From: Chromatiales bacterium
GTDB lineage: Bacteria > Pseudomonadota > Gammaproteobacteria > Steroidobacterales > GCA-2729495
Reading direction: 5' to 3'
Assembly (NCBI GenBank): GCA_016789885.1
Contig: JAEUPZ010000026.1
Span: 45,507 to 109,506, forward strand
Length of the DNA: 64,000 bases
Part shown: positions 46,310-55,751 of the stretch, one piece after another
How the letters are laid out: each line of letters starts with the position of its first letter
Position numbering within the stretch: the first letter of the stretch is position 1
Notes under the pieces: model-generated
What the model was told of the DNA's origin: nothing
Databases searched by the model: none
What the model saw: only the letters and a program-made list of their open reading frames with translations
Translations under genes and position numbers: made by a program

Positions 46310-47932
46310 TCAGCGGCCCGCCCGGCGCTCGAGCCGTGGCTCGCCCGCCTCCTGGCTGCGGAGGTAGTCCTCGTAGCCGCCGTGGAAGTCGACGATGCCG
46401 TCGGGCTTCATCTCGATCACGCGCGTGGCGAGGGATGCCACGAAGGCCCGGTCGTGGCTGACGAAGATCAGCGTGCCCGGGTAGTTCTCCAGCGCCAGGT
46501 TCAGCGCCTCGATGGATTCCATGTCGAGGTGGTTGGTGGGCTCGTCCATGATGAGCACGTTCGGCTTCAGCAGCATCATCTTGCCGAACAGCAGGCGGCC
46601 CTCCTCGCCACCGGAGATCACCTTCACGGACTTCGCGCTCTCATCCTTCGAGAACAGCATGCGGCCCAGCGTCGCCCGCAGCGCCTGCTCGTCGTCGGTC
46701 TTCTGCTGCCACTGGCGGATCCAGTCGAACAGCGTCAGGTCCTCGGCGAAGTCGTCGCTGCGGTCCTGCGGCACGTAGCCCCTCTGCACGTTCTCGGACC
46801 ACTTGATGGTGCCGTGGTCCGGCGCCACCTGCTCCATCAGGCACTTCAGCAGCGTGGACTTGCCGACGCCGTTCTCGCCGATGATCGCGATGCGCTCGCC
46901 CACCTCGACCTTGAGGTCCAGGTCGCGGAACAGCGGCTCGCCACCGTAGCCCTTGGTCAGTCCCTCCACCTCCAGGGCCATGCGGTACAGCTTCCGCGCC
47001 TGGTCGAAGCGGATGAAGGGGCTGACGCGGCTCGACGGCTTGACCTCGGCCAGCTCGATCTTGTCGATCTGGCGGGCCCGGGCCGTGGCCTGCCTCGCCT
47101 TCGAGGCATTGGCCGAGAAGCGGCTGACGAAGGTCTGCAGCTCGGCGATCTGGGCCTTCTTCTTGGCGTTGTCGGCCAGCAGGCGTTCGCGTGCGACGGT
47201 GGACGCCACCATGTACTGGTCGTAGTTGCCGGGGTAGATGCGCAGCTCGCCGTAGTCGAGGTCCGCCATGTGGGTGCAGACGCTGTTCAGGAAGTGCCGG
47301 TCGTGGGAGATGATCAGCATCGTGCAGTCGCGCGAGTTCAGCAGCTCCTCGACCCAGCGGATCGAGTTGATGTCGAGGTTGTTGGTGGGCTCGTCGAGCA
47401 GCAGCACGTCCGGGTTGCCGAACAGCGCCTGGGCGAGCAGCACGCGCAGCTTCCAGCCGGGCGCGACCTCGCTCATGAGCCCGGCCTCCATCTCGAGGGG
47501 GATGCCGACGCCGCGCAGCAGCTCGCTGGCGCGGGACTCGGCGGTGTAGCCGTCGAGCTCGGCGAAGCGGGTCTCGAGGTCGGCGACCTTCATGCCGTCG
47601 GCCTCGCTCATCTCCGGCAGCGAGTAGATGCGGTCCCGCTCCTGCCGGATCTGCCAGAGTTCCGGGTCGCCCATGATCACGGTGTCGATCACCGCGTGCT
47701 CCTCGAAGGCGAACTGGTCCTGGCGCAGCTTGCCGAGGCGGGCGCCGGCATCGAGGGAGACGTTGCCCGACGTCGGCACGAGGTCGCCGCCGAGGATCTT
47801 CATGAAGGTGGACTTGCCGCAGCCGTTGGCGCCGATCAGCCCGTAGCGGTTGCCGTCGCCGAACTTGGCCGAGACGTTCTCGAACAGGGGCTTGGCCCCG
47901 AACTGCATGGTCAGGTTGGCGGTGGTGATCAA
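46310..47932 (-). CDS. ybiT: ABC-F family ATPase, YbiT type
   Basis: A 540-residue soluble protein with two ABC domains. Walker A motifs are GANGCGKST (about residue 36) and GENGVGKST (about 355); Walker B/ATP motifs are [11 protein letters not shown] and [11 protein letters not shown], with the P-site-type inter-domain linker between them. [20 protein letters not shown] and [18 protein letters not shown], where the first signature motif is atypical, match YbiT rather than EttA or Uup. ABC-F proteins bind ribosomes and adjust translation elongation. A promoter-like TAGCAT lies about 46 bp upstream (47978-47983). It converges with lhr. Confidence 0.95.
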   Translation of the reverse strand: MITTANLTMQFGAKPLFENVSAKFGDGNRYGLIGANGCGKSTFMKILGGDLVPTSGNVSLDAGARLGKLRQDQFAFEEHAVIDTVIMGDPELWQIRQERDRIYSLPEMSEADGMKVADLETRFAELDGYTAESRASELLRGVGIPLEMEAGLMSEVAPGWKLRVLLAQALFGNPDVLLLDEPTNNLDINSIRWVEELLNSRDCTMLIISHDRHFLNSVCTHMADLDYGELRIYPGNYDQYMVASTVARERLLADNAKKKAQIAELQTFVSRFSANASKARQATARARQIDKIELAEVKPSSRVSPFIRFDQARKLYRMALEVEGLTKGYGGEPLFRDLDLKVEVGERIAIIGENGVGKSTLLKCLMEQVAPDHGTIKWSENVQRGYVPQDRSDDFAEDLTLFDWIRQWQQKTDDEQALRATLGRMLFSKDESAKSVKVISGGEEGRLLFGKMMLLKPNVLIMDEPTNHLDMESIEALNLALENYPGTLIFVSHDRAFVASLATRVIEMKPDGIVDFHGGYEDYLRSQEAGEPRLERRAGR

Positions 47933-48062
47933 GGGCGGGTCCTGGCGGGCTGGGGGAGGGGCGGCGAGGGGGGCAGATGCTACACGGCACCCCGGCCACC
48001 CGCATGGCTATCTGCGGCCGGGGTAGGGCGGGCGGGGCGCTCAGCCCCGGGTGGGGGGCGGG

Positions 48063-48599
48063 TCAGCCCCGGGCGCCTGGCCAGTCCGGGGCACGCTGGA
48101 TCATGTTCACCAGGGCGCCGTCGAAGTCCCGGAAGGTCATCTCCCGGGCCAGGCCGCCGCCCGGCACCTCGAAGCGCGTCGGCGGACAGACGATGGTCAG
48201 GCCGAGGGCCGCGACCCGTGCGGCGACGACGTCGACGGCCGGCGTCAGGAACACCAGCGCCACTTCGCCGACCCGCACGCTGTGGTCCGGGCGGCGCAGC
48301 ACGCCGGGCATGGGGTCGCTGACCTGGAAGAGCCCGAGCATGCCGAGTTCCGAGGGGCCGCCGTCCGCTGCGCCCTGCAGGATGGCGAAGCGCACCTTCG
48401 CCGGCGCCAGGCCCAGCAGGCGGAACAGCACGGCGTGCTGGTCGGCCCGGGCCTCCTTGAAGAGGGTCAGGCCCAGGGCATCGCGATAGAGCGTGAGCGA
48501 CCGGTCGAGGTCGCGCACGAAGAGCGCTGCCCGGCGCAGGGGGCCTGCCAGGGGCGTCGCCGGCGGTGTCGCCGGGGTTGACGGAGCGGTCGGGCCCAC
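48063..48599 (-). CDS. VOC (glyoxalase/dioxygenase) superfamily protein
   Basis: A 178-residue protein with one vicinal-oxygen-chelate fold made of two beta-alpha-beta modules: RRAALFVRDLDRSLTLYRDALG at the start and VALVFLTPAVD then REMTFRDFDGALVNM at the end. The metal ligands of true glyoxalase I cannot all be assigned. The first 20 residues are Pro/Thr/Ala-rich. The start is the GTG at 48599; a later start cannot be excluded. The substrate is unknown. It lies 10 bp downstream of the exported SDR gene on the same strand and may be cotranscribed with it. Confidence 0.8.
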   Translation of the reverse strand: MGPTAPSTPATPPATPLAGPLRRAALFVRDLDRSLTLYRDALGLTLFKEARADQHAVLFRLLGLAPAKVRFAILQGAADGGPSELGMLGLFQVSDPMPGVLRRPDHSVRVGEVALVFLTPAVDVVAARVAALGLTIVCPPTRFEVPGGGLAREMTFRDFDGALVNMIQRAPDWPGARG

Positions 48600-48609
48600 G
48601 CCGGTCGCC

Positions 48610-49500
48610 CTACCAGGGGATCTCGTTGCCCTTGTAGCCGAAGAACCGGCCCGACTTCTTCAGGTCGTAGGCGTCGATCACGGCGATGACGCCGGCGGCC
48701 GACTCGGCGGCGCTGATCAGCGGGATCGGCGGCTTCGGGCCGAACTCGGTGTCGACGACACCGGGGTCGATGAGGCCGACGATGAGCTCCTTGCGGCCGG
48801 GCTCCTTCGCCCGCTTGAACTCCATGGAGAGCGTGCGCATCGACATGTTCAGGGCTGCCTTGCTGGCCCGGTAGAAGATCTGGCCGCCGAAGGTGCGCTC
48901 GATGGAGCCGACGAAGCTGGAGATGTTCATGAGCTTCTTCTGGTCGCTGGCGGCGACGTTGTCGACGAAGGCCTCGACCATCCGGATGGGGCCCTCGACG
49001 TTGGTCTCCATGACGTCCTCTAGGGCCTCGTAGTCGAGGGTGCCGAACTTCTGCCGCTCGTTGCCGCCCAGGATGCCGGCGTTGTTGACGAGGATGTCGA
49101 TGGGAACCCCGCGGTACTTCGTGGCCAGTGCCTTGACCTGGCTGCCCTCGGTCACGTCGAGCTTCTCGACGGTGACGGCCGGGTAGCGGCGGGCGAGGGC
49201 CTGCAGGTCATCCGCATCCTTCGGCTTGCGGGCCGTGGCGATGACCCGGTAACCCCGGTCGGCGTACTGCCGGGCGATCTCGTAGCCGATGCCGCGGCTG
49301 GCGCCGGTGACCAGGACCGTCGGCACGCGGGTGGCGGGGGCCGGGCCACCGGCCGGGACAGCCCCGTCCGCCGGCGTGTCGGCGGCGAAGGCCGCCGGTG
49401 CCACCAGCGCCAGCAGGGCCAGCAGCCAGCGCGCGGCGGGGCGGGCAGGGCGGGCCCGGGGCACGTCTGGCGGGGGCACGCGGGCAGGGCGCAGCGGCAT
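48610..49500 (-). CDS. Exported short-chain dehydrogenase/reductase
   Basis: A 296-residue classical SDR: cofactor motif TGASRGIG (about residue 61), NNAGI, serine in MNISSF and active-site YRASK. Ahead of it lies an unusual 50-residue extension, Pro/Arg-rich then WLLALLALVAPAAFAAD, which reads as a signal peptide with an AFA cleavage site. If used, this SDR would be periplasmic. The body is otherwise a typical NAD(P)-dependent reductase, so an alternative is a later internal start giving a cytoplasmic enzyme; however, ATG 49500 has a ribosome-binding site (AAGGA) and no good later start precedes the Rossmann fold. Confidence 0.82.
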   Translation of the reverse strand: MPLRPARVPPPDVPRARPARPAARWLLALLALVAPAAFAADTPADGAVPAGGPAPATRVPTVLVTGASRGIGYEIARQYADRGYRVIATARKPKDADDLQALARRYPAVTVEKLDVTEGSQVKALATKYRGVPIDILVNNAGILGGNERQKFGTLDYEALEDVMETNVEGPIRMVEAFVDNVAASDQKKLMNISSFVGSIERTFGGQIFYRASKAALNMSMRTLSMEFKRAKEPGRKELIVGLIDPGVVDTEFGPKPPIPLISAAESAAGVIAVIDAYDLKKSGRFFGYKGNEIPW

Positions 49501-49602
49501 GGCGGGTTTTTCCTTGGCGGGAGGCGGACGGGGTCGTAGGCTATCAGCCGCGCCCGGGCCGGGCCATCCCGCCGGGTCCGGCCCTTCTGCCCCGAGGTAC
49601 CC

Positions 49603-50205
49603 ATGAGGAAACCGGCCGCCATGTCCCTTCGCCGTACCCTGCCAGGCCTGCTGCTGGCCGTCGCGACGCTGCCGGCGCTGGCGGCGAACCCCGTCGGCGT
49701 CCCCCCTGCGCTGCAGGCCGAGATCGAGTCCGTCGTCCACGACACCGCCGCCCGCTGGAACTCCCAGGACTACGCGTCGGTGATGGACCTCTGGGACCGC
49801 GACGAGCCCAACGTGATGTACCTGGCCGAGGAGCAGCCCGGGTGGTTCGTCGGCTGGGGCCAGCTCAAGGCCTACCTGGGCTCGAGCACGCCGTTCATCG
49901 AGGCCATCCGCGAGGAGATGTCGAACATCCGCGTGCAGCCCATCGCCGCCGACCTGGCCGCCGTGACCTGGGACATGCACTTCGAGATGAAGCAGAAGGG
50001 CGCCCAGCCCATCGGCGAGGACATCCGCGTCACGGCGATCATGCGCCGCAAGCCCGAGGGCTGGCGCTACATCCACTACGCCGAGGCGCCGATGACGGCC
50101 AGCATGTACATGCGCAAGCTCATGCAGCAGGACGTCGACCCGGAGAAGTTCCGCCAGGTCATGGAGACCGGCCGCCAGCGCCGCGCCGCAAAGTCCGCGC
50201 CGTAA
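49603..50205 (+). CDS. Exported NTF2/SnoaL-fold protein
   Basis: A 200-residue protein with a signal peptide (LRRTLPGLLLAVATLPALAA) and a SnoaL/NTF2-like domain (about 35-175): HDTAARWNSQDYASVMDLWD, the cone-fold strands ITAVTWDMHF-like AAVTWDMHFEM, and GWRYIHYAEAP. This fold covers ketosteroid isomerases, epoxide hydrolases and many non-catalytic proteins; function cannot be fixed. It is divergent from the exported SDR gene (102-bp gap) and upstream of the flavin oxidoreductase gene by 48 bp on the same strand. A second exported protein of the same fold class is at 58236. Confidence 0.75.
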   Translation: MRKPAAMSLRRTLPGLLLAVATLPALAANPVGVPPALQAEIESVVHDTAARWNSQDYASVMDLWDRDEPNVMYLAEEQPGWFVGWGQLKAYLGSSTPFIEAIREEMSNIRVQPIAADLAAVTWDMHFEMKQKGAQPIGEDIRVTAIMRRKPEGWRYIHYAEAPMTASMYMRKLMQQDVDPEKFRQVMETGRQRRAAKSAP

Positions 50206-50253
50206 TCCGCCGGCCCCGTCCCGGCATCCCGAATTCCACCGCGAGTAACCGCC

Positions 50254-51834
50254 ATGTCCGCAAACCCGATCCCTGCCACGAGCCTGCTCACCGACCTTGC
50301 CGCCATCGTCGGCGACCGCCACGTGCTGACCAGCGAGGCTGATCGCGACTTCTACGCGATGGACGTCTACAACCAGCTGCGGCTGCCGCTGGCGGTCGTG
50401 CAGCCGGGCAGCGTCGAGGAGCTGCAGCAGGTGGTGCGCACGGCGACGGCGGCGGGCATCGCCGTCGTCACGCGGGGTGGCGGCGCGTCGTACACCGACG
50501 GCTACCTGCCGACCACCGGCAACTCGATCACCATCGACGTGAGCCGCCTCGACCGCATCATCGAGATCAATGCCACCGACATGTACGTGACGGTGGAGCC
50601 CGGCGTCACCTGGGAGGCGCTCTGGAGGAAGCTCGGCGAGCAGGGGCTGCGCACGACGTTCTGGGGCCCGTTCTCGGGGCTCAAGGCCACCGTCGGCGGC
50701 TCCATGTCCCAGAACAGTGCGAGCCTCGGCAGCGGCAACTACGGCATCTCGGCCGACGCGGTGCTGACCTTCGAGATCGTGCTGGCCAGCGGCGAGATCC
50801 TGAAGACCGGCTCCCGGGCCGCGGCCAATGGCAGCCCGTTCTTCCGCTGGTACGGCCCCGACCTCACGGGCCTCTTCACCGGCGACGCCGGGGCGCTGGG
50901 CATCAAGGCGCGCATCTCGCTGCGGCTGATCAAGGCGCCGAAGTACTCCGGCGCCGCGTCCTTCGGCTTCGACACCTTCGAGCAGATGGCCGCCGGCATG
51001 GCGGCCGCCGCCCGCGAGGGCGTCATCGCCGACAACTTCGGCCTCGACCCGCGCCTGCAGCAGGGCCAGCTCGGCAAGACCAACGCGAAGGACGCCATCG
51101 CGGCGGCCTTCGCCGTGGCGAAGACGGCGCGCAACCCCATCGAGGCCGGCATCAAGCTGCTGAAGATGGCCGTCGCCGGCAAGAGCTTCCTCAAGGGCTA
51201 CAACTACTCGGCCCACTACACCGTCGAGGGCGTGTCCCAGGCCGAGGTCAACGGCAAGCTCGCCGTGCTGCGCGCGGCCCTCGAGCCCCACGGCAACGAG
51301 ACCGCCAACACGATCCCGACGGTCATCCGCGCCATGCCGTTCATTCCGCTGTACCCGATCCTGGGACCGAAGGGCGAGCGCTGGGTGCCCCAGCACGGCA
51401 TCGTGCCCTTCTCGAAGGTCGGCGAGCTGCACGGCAAGCTGAAGCAGCTCTACGCGGACAACGCCGCGCGCATGCAGGCGGCCAAGGTCGACAAGGGCGC
51501 CATGTTCATGACCGTGACGACCCACGGCTTCCTGTACGAGCCGGTCTTCTACTGGGAGGACGACCGCACGGCCTTCCACAAGCGCTACCTGCCGAAGGAG
51601 TACCTCGACATGCTGCCGGAGTACCCGGCGAACCCCGAGGGGCGGGCGCTGGTGCGCGAGCTGCGCGGCAAGATCAACGCGATCTTCGCCTCGGTCGGCT
51701 CGATCCACATGCAGGTGGGCAAGAGCTACCCCTACATGACGGGGCGTGACCCCGAGGCCGCGCGGCTGCTGCGGGAGCTGAAGCAGTCCCTCGACCCGCG
51801 GAACCTCGTCAACCCGGGGGCGCTGCAGCTCTGA
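50254..51834 (+). CDS. FAD-binding oxidoreductase (GlcD/VAO-type)
   Basis: A 526-residue flavoprotein of the PCMH-type FAD family. The FAD domain has VTRGGGASYTDGYLP and TVGGSMSQNSASLGSGNYG; the C-terminal domain ends DPRNLVNPGALQL, the usual GlcD/D-lactate dehydrogenase/vanillyl-alcohol oxidase ending. These enzymes oxidise 2-hydroxy acids or phenolic alcohols. There is no visible covalent-flavin His or Cys signature I can assign and no signal peptide. It follows the exported NTF2-fold gene by 48 bp and is probably cotranscribed with it. The substrate is unknown; an aromatic alcohol would fit the neighbourhood, but that is a guess. Confidence 0.87.
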   Translation: MSANPIPATSLLTDLAAIVGDRHVLTSEADRDFYAMDVYNQLRLPLAVVQPGSVEELQQVVRTATAAGIAVVTRGGGASYTDGYLPTTGNSITIDVSRLDRIIEINATDMYVTVEPGVTWEALWRKLGEQGLRTTFWGPFSGLKATVGGSMSQNSASLGSGNYGISADAVLTFEIVLASGEILKTGSRAAANGSPFFRWYGPDLTGLFTGDAGALGIKARISLRLIKAPKYSGAASFGFDTFEQMAAGMAAAAREGVIADNFGLDPRLQQGQLGKTNAKDAIAAAFAVAKTARNPIEAGIKLLKMAVAGKSFLKGYNYSAHYTVEGVSQAEVNGKLAVLRAALEPHGNETANTIPTVIRAMPFIPLYPILGPKGERWVPQHGIVPFSKVGELHGKLKQLYADNAARMQAAKVDKGAMFMTVTTHGFLYEPVFYWEDDRTAFHKRYLPKEYLDMLPEYPANPEGRALVRELRGKINAIFASVGSIHMQVGKSYPYMTGRDPEAARLLRELKQSLDPRNLVNPGALQL

Positions 51835-51846
51835 TGCCCGGGGCGG

Positions 51847-52425
51847 TCACCACCGCCCGCGCAGCAGCAGCATGTCCTGGCCGAGGTTCGGCTGCTCGAG
51901 GCCGGCGTTGCTGAAGTGGCGCCACTCGAGCAGCCAGCGCTCGCCGAACCTGAGGCCTGCCGAGAGCGAGAAGGTCACGTGCGATGACACGTAGGGATTC
52001 GTGTCGCTGCTGGCCAGGAGGCCGGCGCCGAGCAGGGGCTTCAGCCACGCCTCGCGGCGGAACGTGAAGCGCCGCTGGGCGCTGAGGTAGCCGTAGCCGG
52101 GCACGTCGCGCTTCGCCGTCGAGGTGAGGGTCTCGCAGACGGGCAATCCCACGGGCTGGGCGTAGCACGTGTCCTGCTCCGTGCGCACGTTGACCCGCTG
52201 CTCGCCGACCCAGCCGACGGCGACCTCCCACCGGGCGGTGCTGCGGGCCAGCTCCAGCGCGTAGCCGTCGCTGCGCGTCGGGCCTGCCGCCACGAGCCAG
52301 TCGGCCCCGCCCGGCCAGTCGCGGGCAATGGCCGGTACTGCCGCCAGCAGCAGCAGGGCCGCAAGGATGGCAGGACGGCCCGCAACGGTGACGGGCCGGC
52401 GGCGGCAGGGCCGCGGCGCAGGCAT
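51847..52425 (-). CDS. PagL-like lipid A 3-O-deacylase
   Basis: A 192-residue outer-membrane enzyme with a signal peptide (ILAALLLLAAVPAIA) and a short barrel. The C-terminal EWRHFSNAGLEQPNLGQD contains the PagL His-x-Ser catalytic pair (H170, S172). PagL removes the 3-position acyl chain of lipid A and so alters LPS immune recognition and barrier properties. Position Ser+12, which is Glu in Pseudomonas PagL, is Asp184 here. Two cysteines (DTCYAQPVGLPVC) are an extra. It is monocistronic in appearance and ends 12 bp from the convergent flavin oxidoreductase gene. Confidence 0.82.
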   Translation of the reverse strand: MPAPRPCRRRPVTVAGRPAILAALLLLAAVPAIARDWPGGADWLVAAGPTRSDGYALELARSTARWEVAVGWVGEQRVNVRTEQDTCYAQPVGLPVCETLTSTAKRDVPGYGYLSAQRRFTFRREAWLKPLLGAGLLASSDTNPYVSSHVTFSLSAGLRFGERWLLEWRHFSNAGLEQPNLGQDMLLLRGRW

Positions 52426-52524
52426 GGCAAGGCCTCGTTGTTGTTGTTCTGGGCCTGCCGCGATTATGCGGCGGCGGGACCGGCGCGCCAGCCGGTTCCG
52501 ACATAACGGCGTGCTCCCGGGCCG

Positions 52525-53541
52525 TTACGTGAGCCAGCGCGCAGTGAGCTCGGTGGACACCTGCCACAGGCGCTCGGCCTGGGCGTCGTCCTGCAGGTAG
52601 CTGCCGGGGATGATGATGGGGTTGGAGTCGCGGAAGAAGTGCCCGCTGGTGGTGGCCACCAGGGGGTGTGCGGCGAGGTACACCTGGGTGGCGGCCCCGG
52701 CCTCGACCGTCTTCATGAAGGCCCAGCCGAAGAGTCGCGCCGTGAGCAGCGTGTACCACGGCAGGTGGCGCCCGAGGTTCGTCATGATGACGCCGGGCTG
52801 CAGCGAGTTGGCGGTGACGCGGGAGCCTGCCAGCCGCCTGGCCAGGTGCCGGGCGAACAGCACGTTGGCGAGCTTCGACTGGCCGTAGGCCGTCTTGGGG
52901 TCGTAGCCGCGCTCCCCGGAGAGGTTGTCGAACTGGATGCCGCCCTCGGGCGCGTTGTTGAACGACTGGCCGCTGCTGACCACGACGACCCGGCCCTGGG
53001 CCGAGGCCTCGAGCTGCGGCAGCAGCAGGTTCGTCAGCAGGAAGTGGCTCAGGTGGTTCGTGACGAAGTGCTTCTCGAGGCCGTAGACTTGCTCGAGCTG
53101 CGGCAGCTCCATGATGCCGGCGTTGGCCACCAGCACGTCGAGGGGACGCCCGAGTGCGGCCACGCTCCGGGCCGCAGCAACGACGGAGTCGAAGTCCGTG
53201 AGCTCCAGCGCCAGCGGAATGGCCCGGCCGGCGCCGGCGCTGTCGCAGGCAGCCTGGGCCTTGTCCAGAGTCCGGGCCGTGGCGATGACCGCGGCGCCCC
53301 GCAGCGCCAGCACCCGCAGGGTCTCGTAGCCGAGGCCTGAGTTGGCGCCGGTCACGAGCACCAGGCGCCCGGAGAGGTCCAGCCCCTCGGTGACTTCCTC
53401 GGCCGTGCTCTTCGCCGTGAAGGGACTCAGGGGCACGCCCTCGGGCCGTTCGACCTCGCTGGAGCGCCCGCAGCCGGGCAGTGCGGCCGCGGCGGCGGCC
53501 GCACCGGTGCCGGTCAGGAGCTGGCGGCGGGTCACGGTCAC
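52525..53541 (-). CDS. Tat-exported SDR lipoprotein A
   Basis: A 338-residue SDR. The N-terminus TRRQLLTGTGAAAAAAALPGC combines a twin-arginine motif with a lipobox (LPGC), predicting a Tat-exported lipoprotein. The mature part is a complete SDR: TGANSGLG (about residue 65), NAGIM, serine in VVSSGQS, and YGQSKLANV as active site. It is clearly paralogous to the gene 10 bp upstream (both have STAEEVT, EQVYGLEKHF-like and FDNLSGERGY-like stretches). As the last gene of a five-gene unit it is probably cotranscribed. The substrate is unknown. Confidence 0.87.
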   Translation of the reverse strand: MTVTRRQLLTGTGAAAAAAALPGCGRSSEVERPEGVPLSPFTAKSTAEEVTEGLDLSGRLVLVTGANSGLGYETLRVLALRGAAVIATARTLDKAQAACDSAGAGRAIPLALELTDFDSVVAAARSVAALGRPLDVLVANAGIMELPQLEQVYGLEKHFVTNHLSHFLLTNLLLPQLEASAQGRVVVVSSGQSFNNAPEGGIQFDNLSGERGYDPKTAYGQSKLANVLFARHLARRLAGSRVTANSLQPGVIMTNLGRHLPWYTLLTARLFGWAFMKTVEAGAATQVYLAAHPLVATTSGHFFRDSNPIIIPGSYLQDDAQAERLWQVSTELTARWLT

Positions 53542-53551
53542 GGGTCAGTCC

Positions 53552-54574
53552 TCAGGCGGCCAGCAGGTACGGCTTCGTCAGGTCCACGGAGACGTCCCAG
53601 AGCTTCGCGGCCAGCTCCGGGTTCTCCATCTCGCCATCGGGGACCTCGGGGTTGCAGTCGGCGAAGTAATGGCCGCTGACGCCGGCGAGCTGCGGTGCCG
53701 TGGCCACGTAGGCCTGGGTCGCGGCACCGGCCTCGACGGGCTTCATGAAGGTCCAGCCGATCAGCTTCGCCATGGCCAGCTGCCACTTGGGGAAGTGCCG
53801 GCCGAGGTTCGTGTTGATGATGCCCGGGTGCACCGAGTTGGCTGTGGTCGGCGTGCCCTCGAACTGCCGCGTGAGCTGGCGCACGTACAGGTGGTTCGCC
53901 AGCTTCGACTGCCCGTACATCTTGTTGGGCACGTAGTCGCGCTCGCCCGAGAGGTTGTCGAACTCGATGCCGCCGGGCGGGGCCCACTTGTAGCCGAAGC
54001 TCGACACGACGACGACCCGGCCCTGGGGTGCCGCCTGCACCTGGGGCATGAGCCGGTTGCCGACGATGAAGTGCCCGAGGTGGTTCGTGACGAACTGCTT
54101 CTCGAGGCCGTAGACCTGCTCGAGCTGCGGCAGGGCCATGATGCCGGCGTTGAGGATCAGCATGTCGATGGGCATGCCGAGGCGGCGCACCTCGTCGGTA
54201 CCGGCCACGAGGGAGTCGAAGTCGGTGAGCTCGAGGGCCACCGGGATCGTCTTGACGGGGATCTGCGCGCCGGCCTCCCGGGCCTTGTCGGCGGTGCGGG
54301 CCGCGATGATGACCGTCGCCCCGCGCAGGGCCAGGACCCGGGCCGTCTCGAAGCCCAACCCTGAGTTGCCCCCGGTGATCAGGGCCGTCTTGCCGGTGAG
54401 GTCGATGCCGGCGGTGACCTCCTCGGCCGTGGACTTCGCGCCGAAGTCGCTGAGGGGCACCCCGGCGGGGCGCTGGATGGGCGTCTCGTCGCCGCGGCTG
54501 CAGCCGGTGGCCACGGTGGCGGCGGCGAGGGCCGTCGTCCCGGCAATGAGCTGGCGGCGGTTCAGCGTGGTCAT
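53552..54574 (-). CDS. Tat-exported SDR lipoprotein B
   Basis: A 340-residue paralogue of the next gene. LNRRQLIAGTTALAAATVATGC has Tat twin arginines and a lipobox ending ATGC. The SDR core has TGGNSGLG (about residue 68), LNAGIM, VVSSFGYK and YGQSKLANH, so catalytic residues are intact. The ATG at 54574 has GGAG eight bases upstream and is preferred to a start at 54610. Tat substrates are folded before export, so a nicotinamide cofactor could be loaded in the cytoplasm and carried out. A cytoplasmic fate is unlikely given the clear lipobox. Confidence 0.87.
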   Translation of the reverse strand: MTTLNRRQLIAGTTALAAATVATGCSRGDETPIQRPAGVPLSDFGAKSTAEEVTAGIDLTGKTALITGGNSGLGFETARVLALRGATVIIAARTADKAREAGAQIPVKTIPVALELTDFDSLVAGTDEVRRLGMPIDMLILNAGIMALPQLEQVYGLEKQFVTNHLGHFIVGNRLMPQVQAAPQGRVVVVSSFGYKWAPPGGIEFDNLSGERDYVPNKMYGQSKLANHLYVRQLTRQFEGTPTTANSVHPGIINTNLGRHFPKWQLAMAKLIGWTFMKPVEAGAATQAYVATAPQLAGVSGHYFADCNPEVPDGEMENPELAAKLWDVSVDLTKPYLLAA

Positions 54575-54651
54575 GGTCGTCTCCGGCAGGGTGTCACCCG
54601 GGCTGGGCATTGTGGCCCTCTTCGCCGGCCGCGGGCGGCCGGACGCAGGGC

Positions 54652-55692
54652 TCAGGGCTTCCTGCCCGCGTACTGGGCAACCCCGGAGAGGGACTCCCGC
54701 TGGCCGATGTTGTTCCTGGCGACCACGGCGCCGTCCTCGAGGCGGACCTTGACGACGTCGCCGGTGAAGAAGTTGCCGATGAAGGCGAACTGCCCGTCCG
54801 GTGAGGGGTTGACGGCGGCCCAGCCCATGCCCTGGAGCGGGTAGTGGCGCAGCACCTGGCCGGTCTTCCGGTCCATGGTGATGAAGCCGTTGGCCGTGCT
54901 GATGAAGAGGGGCCCCGTCGCATTGGCGTTCATGACCAGCACCATGGGCACCCGCGGGTCGCCCTCGAACTTCGCCAGGTCCGGCAGCTGCCGGTCGTTG
55001 ACGAGGTCGTACTGCATGACCCGGTTGCCGGTCTCGGAGACGTAGATCATCCGGCGGTCGTCGTCGGTCAGCACGGTGCTCGTGCAGGCCAGGAAGCCAA
55101 AGGAGCCGCCGTGGACCTCGTTGTTGTACTCCTTCAGCAGCCGGCCGTCGGGCGCGTGGCGGAAGATGTGGCCGTTGCCGATCACGTCCTGGCCCGGCAG
55201 CAGCTTGAACTTCGTCGTGACGGCGGGGTGACCCGTCTGCTTGCCGATCATGTGGTCGCAGAAGTACAGGCTGCCGTCACGCCCGAAGGTGATGCTGGAG
55301 TACTTGTGGTCGGAGAACTTGCGCACTGGCTTCTGCACGCCGTCGGGCCCGATCTCCATGACCACCGGGGTCAGCTGCGCCATGGACCACAGCGTACCGT
55401 CGGGCCCGAAGGTGAGGCCGCCGACCTTGTGGGTGCTGCCCTTGAGCCAGAGCACGCCCTTCGGTTTCAGGTCCGCGTCGTACTGGATCACGCGACCGAT
55501 GCCGGCGTGGTCGTCGTTGGGGTCGTTCATGACCGTGGCCGCGACGAAGATGTCGCCCGGCTCGAAGGGCCGCATGGTCGAGGGGCCCGGCACCAGGTTG
55601 TTTACGATGTCGTCGGCCGGCGCGGCGCGGACTGCCACCGGCAGCGCGAGCAGGGCCATGAGTCCGAAGGTGACGAGAGGGGTCGTGCGCAT
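54652..55692 (-). CDS. Exported beta-propeller (SMP-30/NHL-like) protein
   Basis: A 346-residue protein with a Sec signal (VTFGLMALLALPVAVRAAP) and a repeated six-bladed propeller pattern: GGLTFGPDGTLWSMAQ, YSSITFGRDGSLYFCDH, HIFRHAPDGRLL, RRMIYVSETGNRVMQYD, LFISTANGFITMDR, and AVNPSPDGQFAFIGNF. This is reminiscent of SMP-30/gluconolactonase or virginiamycin-B-lyase-like folds, without an obvious metal site. It is third in the operon, 59 bp after the cytochrome-GLUG gene and 77 bp before the SDR B gene. It could bind a ligand or assist the redox proteins; no function can be assigned. Confidence 0.8.
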   Translation of the reverse strand: MRTTPLVTFGLMALLALPVAVRAAPADDIVNNLVPGPSTMRPFEPGDIFVAATVMNDPNDDHAGIGRVIQYDADLKPKGVLWLKGSTHKVGGLTFGPDGTLWSMAQLTPVVMEIGPDGVQKPVRKFSDHKYSSITFGRDGSLYFCDHMIGKQTGHPAVTTKFKLLPGQDVIGNGHIFRHAPDGRLLKEYNNEVHGGSFGFLACTSTVLTDDDRRMIYVSETGNRVMQYDLVNDRQLPDLAKFEGDPRVPMVLVMNANATGPLFISTANGFITMDRKTGQVLRHYPLQGMGWAAVNPSPDGQFAFIGNFFTGDVVKVRLEDGAVVARNNIGQRESLSGVAQYAGRKP

Positions 55693-55751
55693 CGTGCGGA
55701 ACTCCGTCGGTGTGCAGGGGGAGGGCGCGGCGGCCGCCGGCCCGCCGGAGA

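Noticed and set aside
48041..48073. Direct repeat TCAGCCCCGGG, 22 bp apart, at the end of the VOC gene
   Set aside because: Only two copies, one overlapping the stop codon, in G/C-only sequence.
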